Shown here piece after piece: positions 62,908 to 64,000 of a stretch of 64,000 bases of DNA (the first letter of the stretch is position 1; the number at the start of each line of letters is the position of its first letter). A program made the translations under genes and the position numbers. Under the pieces are notes generated by a model. It was not told the DNA's origin. It did no database searches and was given only the letters and a program-made list of their open reading frames with translations. This DNA comes from Rhodococcus sp. OK302 (GTDB lineage: Bacteria > Actinomycetota > Actinomycetes > Mycobacteriales > Mycobacteriaceae): NCBI RefSeq assembly GCF_002245895.1, contig NZ_NPJZ01000001.1, positions 4,891,501 through 4,955,500 on the forward strand. The letters are read 5' to 3'.

Positions 62908-63639
62908 ATGAACAGCGTTGCCCCGCAGATAACCGTGGTTGTACCGACGTACAACGAGCGTGAGAACCTGCCCAAGCTCGTCGATCGCCTTGCCGCGTTG
63001 AAGATCCCGAACCTGCATGTCCTCGTGGTGGACGACAACTCGCCCGATGGAACGGGCGAGGTTGCTGACAAATTGGGCATCGACGGACCCATCCCGGTGG
63101 GTGTTCTGCATCGCACCGTCAAGGACGGACTCGGCCGCGCCTACGTCGCCGGAATGACGCGCGCGCTCGCCGAAAATGCGGACATCGTCATTCAAATGGA
63201 CGCCGATCTCTCGCATCCGTCCGAGGTAATCCCCTCGATGATCGAGATCCTCACCACAACTGACGCTGCTGTGGTGCTCGGTTCACGCTACGTCGAGGGC
63301 GGCGCAGTCGCCGGAGACTGGCCGTGGCACCGCAAGGCACTTTCGGCCTGGGCCAACTTCTACGTCAACGCGATCCTGCGACTACATGTCAAGGACGCGA
63401 CTGCCGGATTCAAGGCATGGCATGCAAAGACTTTGCGTGACATCGACGTGGAATCGGTGCAGAGCAACGGTTACGCATTCCAGGTCGAGATGAACTACCG
63501 AGTTGTGCAGCGCGGCATGAAGATCGCTGAAACTCCGATTCGTTTCGAGGAGCGCACCGAGGGTGTCTCGAAGATGAGCCTGAGCGTTCAGATCGAGTCG
63601 GCGTTGGTTCCGTGGAAGCTCAAGTTCGGCAAGAAGTAA
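62908..63639 (+). CDS. ppm1: Polyprenol-phosphate mannosyltransferase (Ppm1-type glycosyltransferase 2)
   Basis: 243 aa. GT-A fold: VVVPTYNERENLPKLVDRLA, VLVVDDNSPDGTGEVADKLG, the metal-binding IQMDADLSHPSEVIPSM, and the acceptor-side RYVEGGAVAGDWPWHRKALS, all hallmarks of dolichyl-phosphate-mannose synthases. It moves mannose from GDP-mannose to polyprenyl phosphate for mannolipids and lipoarabinomannan. M. tuberculosis Ppm1 joins this enzyme to an N-acyltransferase; here only the catalytic domain is present. The ATG follows gaaggtgtt. Confidence 0.92.
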   Translation: MNSVAPQITVVVPTYNERENLPKLVDRLAALKIPNLHVLVVDDNSPDGTGEVADKLGIDGPIPVGVLHRTVKDGLGRAYVAGMTRALAENADIVIQMDADLSHPSEVIPSMIEILTTTDAAVVLGSRYVEGGAVAGDWPWHRKALSAWANFYVNAILRLHVKDATAGFKAWHAKTLRDIDVESVQSNGYAFQVEMNYRVVQRGMKIAETPIRFEERTEGVSKMSLSVQIESALVPWKLKFGKK

Positions 63640-63689
63640 GGCCAATTCGTGGATGCACACAACTCCAACAGAACGGCGACATTCCACCC

Positions 63690-64000
63690 GTGACGTTCGA
63701 GTTGTGTGCATTCATGCGCGAATTCAACTGTTCCACACCCGTTCCCGAACCCGAGGGTGCGGAATACGGCGCGCATACCCTGACCGTCGACGGGTCGAGC
63801 GCGGTGTTTCGAATCGCCAAGACCACGCCCACCAAACTCGGCCAGTTCGTGACACTGTGGCGTCGTTCCGACGCCGGGCCCATCCGCCCGTTCGATACCA
63901 GCGACGGCGTCGAGATATTCATCGTGCGAGTCAGCGACGGTGAGCAGTTCGGGCACTTCATCTTTCCCGTCGACGTTCTGGTCAAGCGCGGCGTTGTGTC
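63690..64000 (+). CDS. MepB-like protein, N-terminal part (runs off the window)
   Basis: A frame from the GTG at 63690 (or ATG at 63714) is open to the right edge. It reads EYGAHTLTVDGSSAVFRIAK, TTPTKLGQFVTLWRRSD, PFDTSDGVEIFIVRVSDGEQ and FGHFIFPVDVLVKRGVV, the pattern of MepB proteins, small regulators or partners of multidrug pumps in staphylococci that are common in actinobacteria with no known role. The start is uncertain because the GTG lies in the loop of a 12-bp inverted repeat. Confidence 0.75.
   Translation, partial: MTFELCAFMREFNCSTPVPEPEGAEYGAHTLTVDGSSAVFRIAKTTPTKLGQFVTLWRRSDAGPIRPFDTSDGVEIFIVRVSDGEQFGHFIFPVDVLVKRGVV

Overview
The window is a moderately GC-rich chromosomal segment of a mycolic-acid actinobacterium, most likely a Rhodococcus of the erythropolis/qingshengii type. 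The evidence is gene order shared with Mycobacterium tuberculosis (glnE-glnA2-exported S33 hydrolase-panB; RNase H/phosphatase-zinc ribbon-Nif3-cobC-ptkA/ptpA-SURF1-cobD; ahpE-DUF3052-lipoprotein-aceE-mabR-fabD-acpM-kasA-accD6; YtxH-like-dnaG-dgt-TPM protein), together with two NDMA-dependent alcohol dehydrogenases and codon use typical of the genus. This is a reading of sequence and synteny; no database search was run. Layout, left to right. 1-3.9 kb: the end of an AraC regulator, then a leftward sulfur-type operon (rhodanese, ThiM, luciferase-like monooxygenase) divergent from a GntR regulator, with a 26-bp palindrome between them. 3.9-9.4 kb: an iron-type ABC importer (Tat lipoprotein, permease, ATPase) in one overlapping operon with two unassigned glutamine-amidotransferase-fold proteins, one very histidine-rich. 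Facing it is a decayed inverted version of the last two genes around a surviving 173-aa gene, with an IdeR-like box at its promoter. 9.5-31.7 kb: mostly conserved core genes for nitrogen control, pantothenate, RNA turnover, RNase P RNA, phosphatases, cobalamin and cytochrome oxidase assembly. A 30-codon gene with its own ribosome-binding site and terminator sits beside rnpB. 31.7-39.3 kb: a strain-variable region of membrane and secreted proteins (variant leucine-rich repeat, PH-like, proline-rich, PASTA). It ends at a tRNA-Val gene that has been an integration site: two tyrosine-recombinase remnants, one serine-recombinase remnant and a duplicated block containing the tRNA 3' end. 39.3-50.4 kb: ahpE and DUF3052, then pyruvate dehydrogenase E1 (aceE), the PucR-type regulator mabR, and the FAS-II/mycolate genes fabD-acpM-kasA-accD6, which join central carbon flux to malonyl supply and chain elongation. 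A 19-bp inverted repeat in front of fabD is a candidate MabR operator. 50.4-64 kb: DUF3145, a beta-lactamase-like hydrolase, an NDMA alcohol dehydrogenase, small membrane proteins, tRNA-Met, a 65-aa protein with an Sm/Hfq-like pattern, two tRNA-Asn genes, dnaG, a Ser/Thr kinase, dgt, a DUF218 protein, a TPM-domain protein, a polyprenol-phosphate mannosyltransferase and the start of a MepB-like gene. The observations most worth following are the Sm/Hfq-like protein, the iron-linked amidotransferase-fold pair with its decayed twin, the rnpB-adjacent small gene, the tRNA-Val hotspot and the fabD operator.
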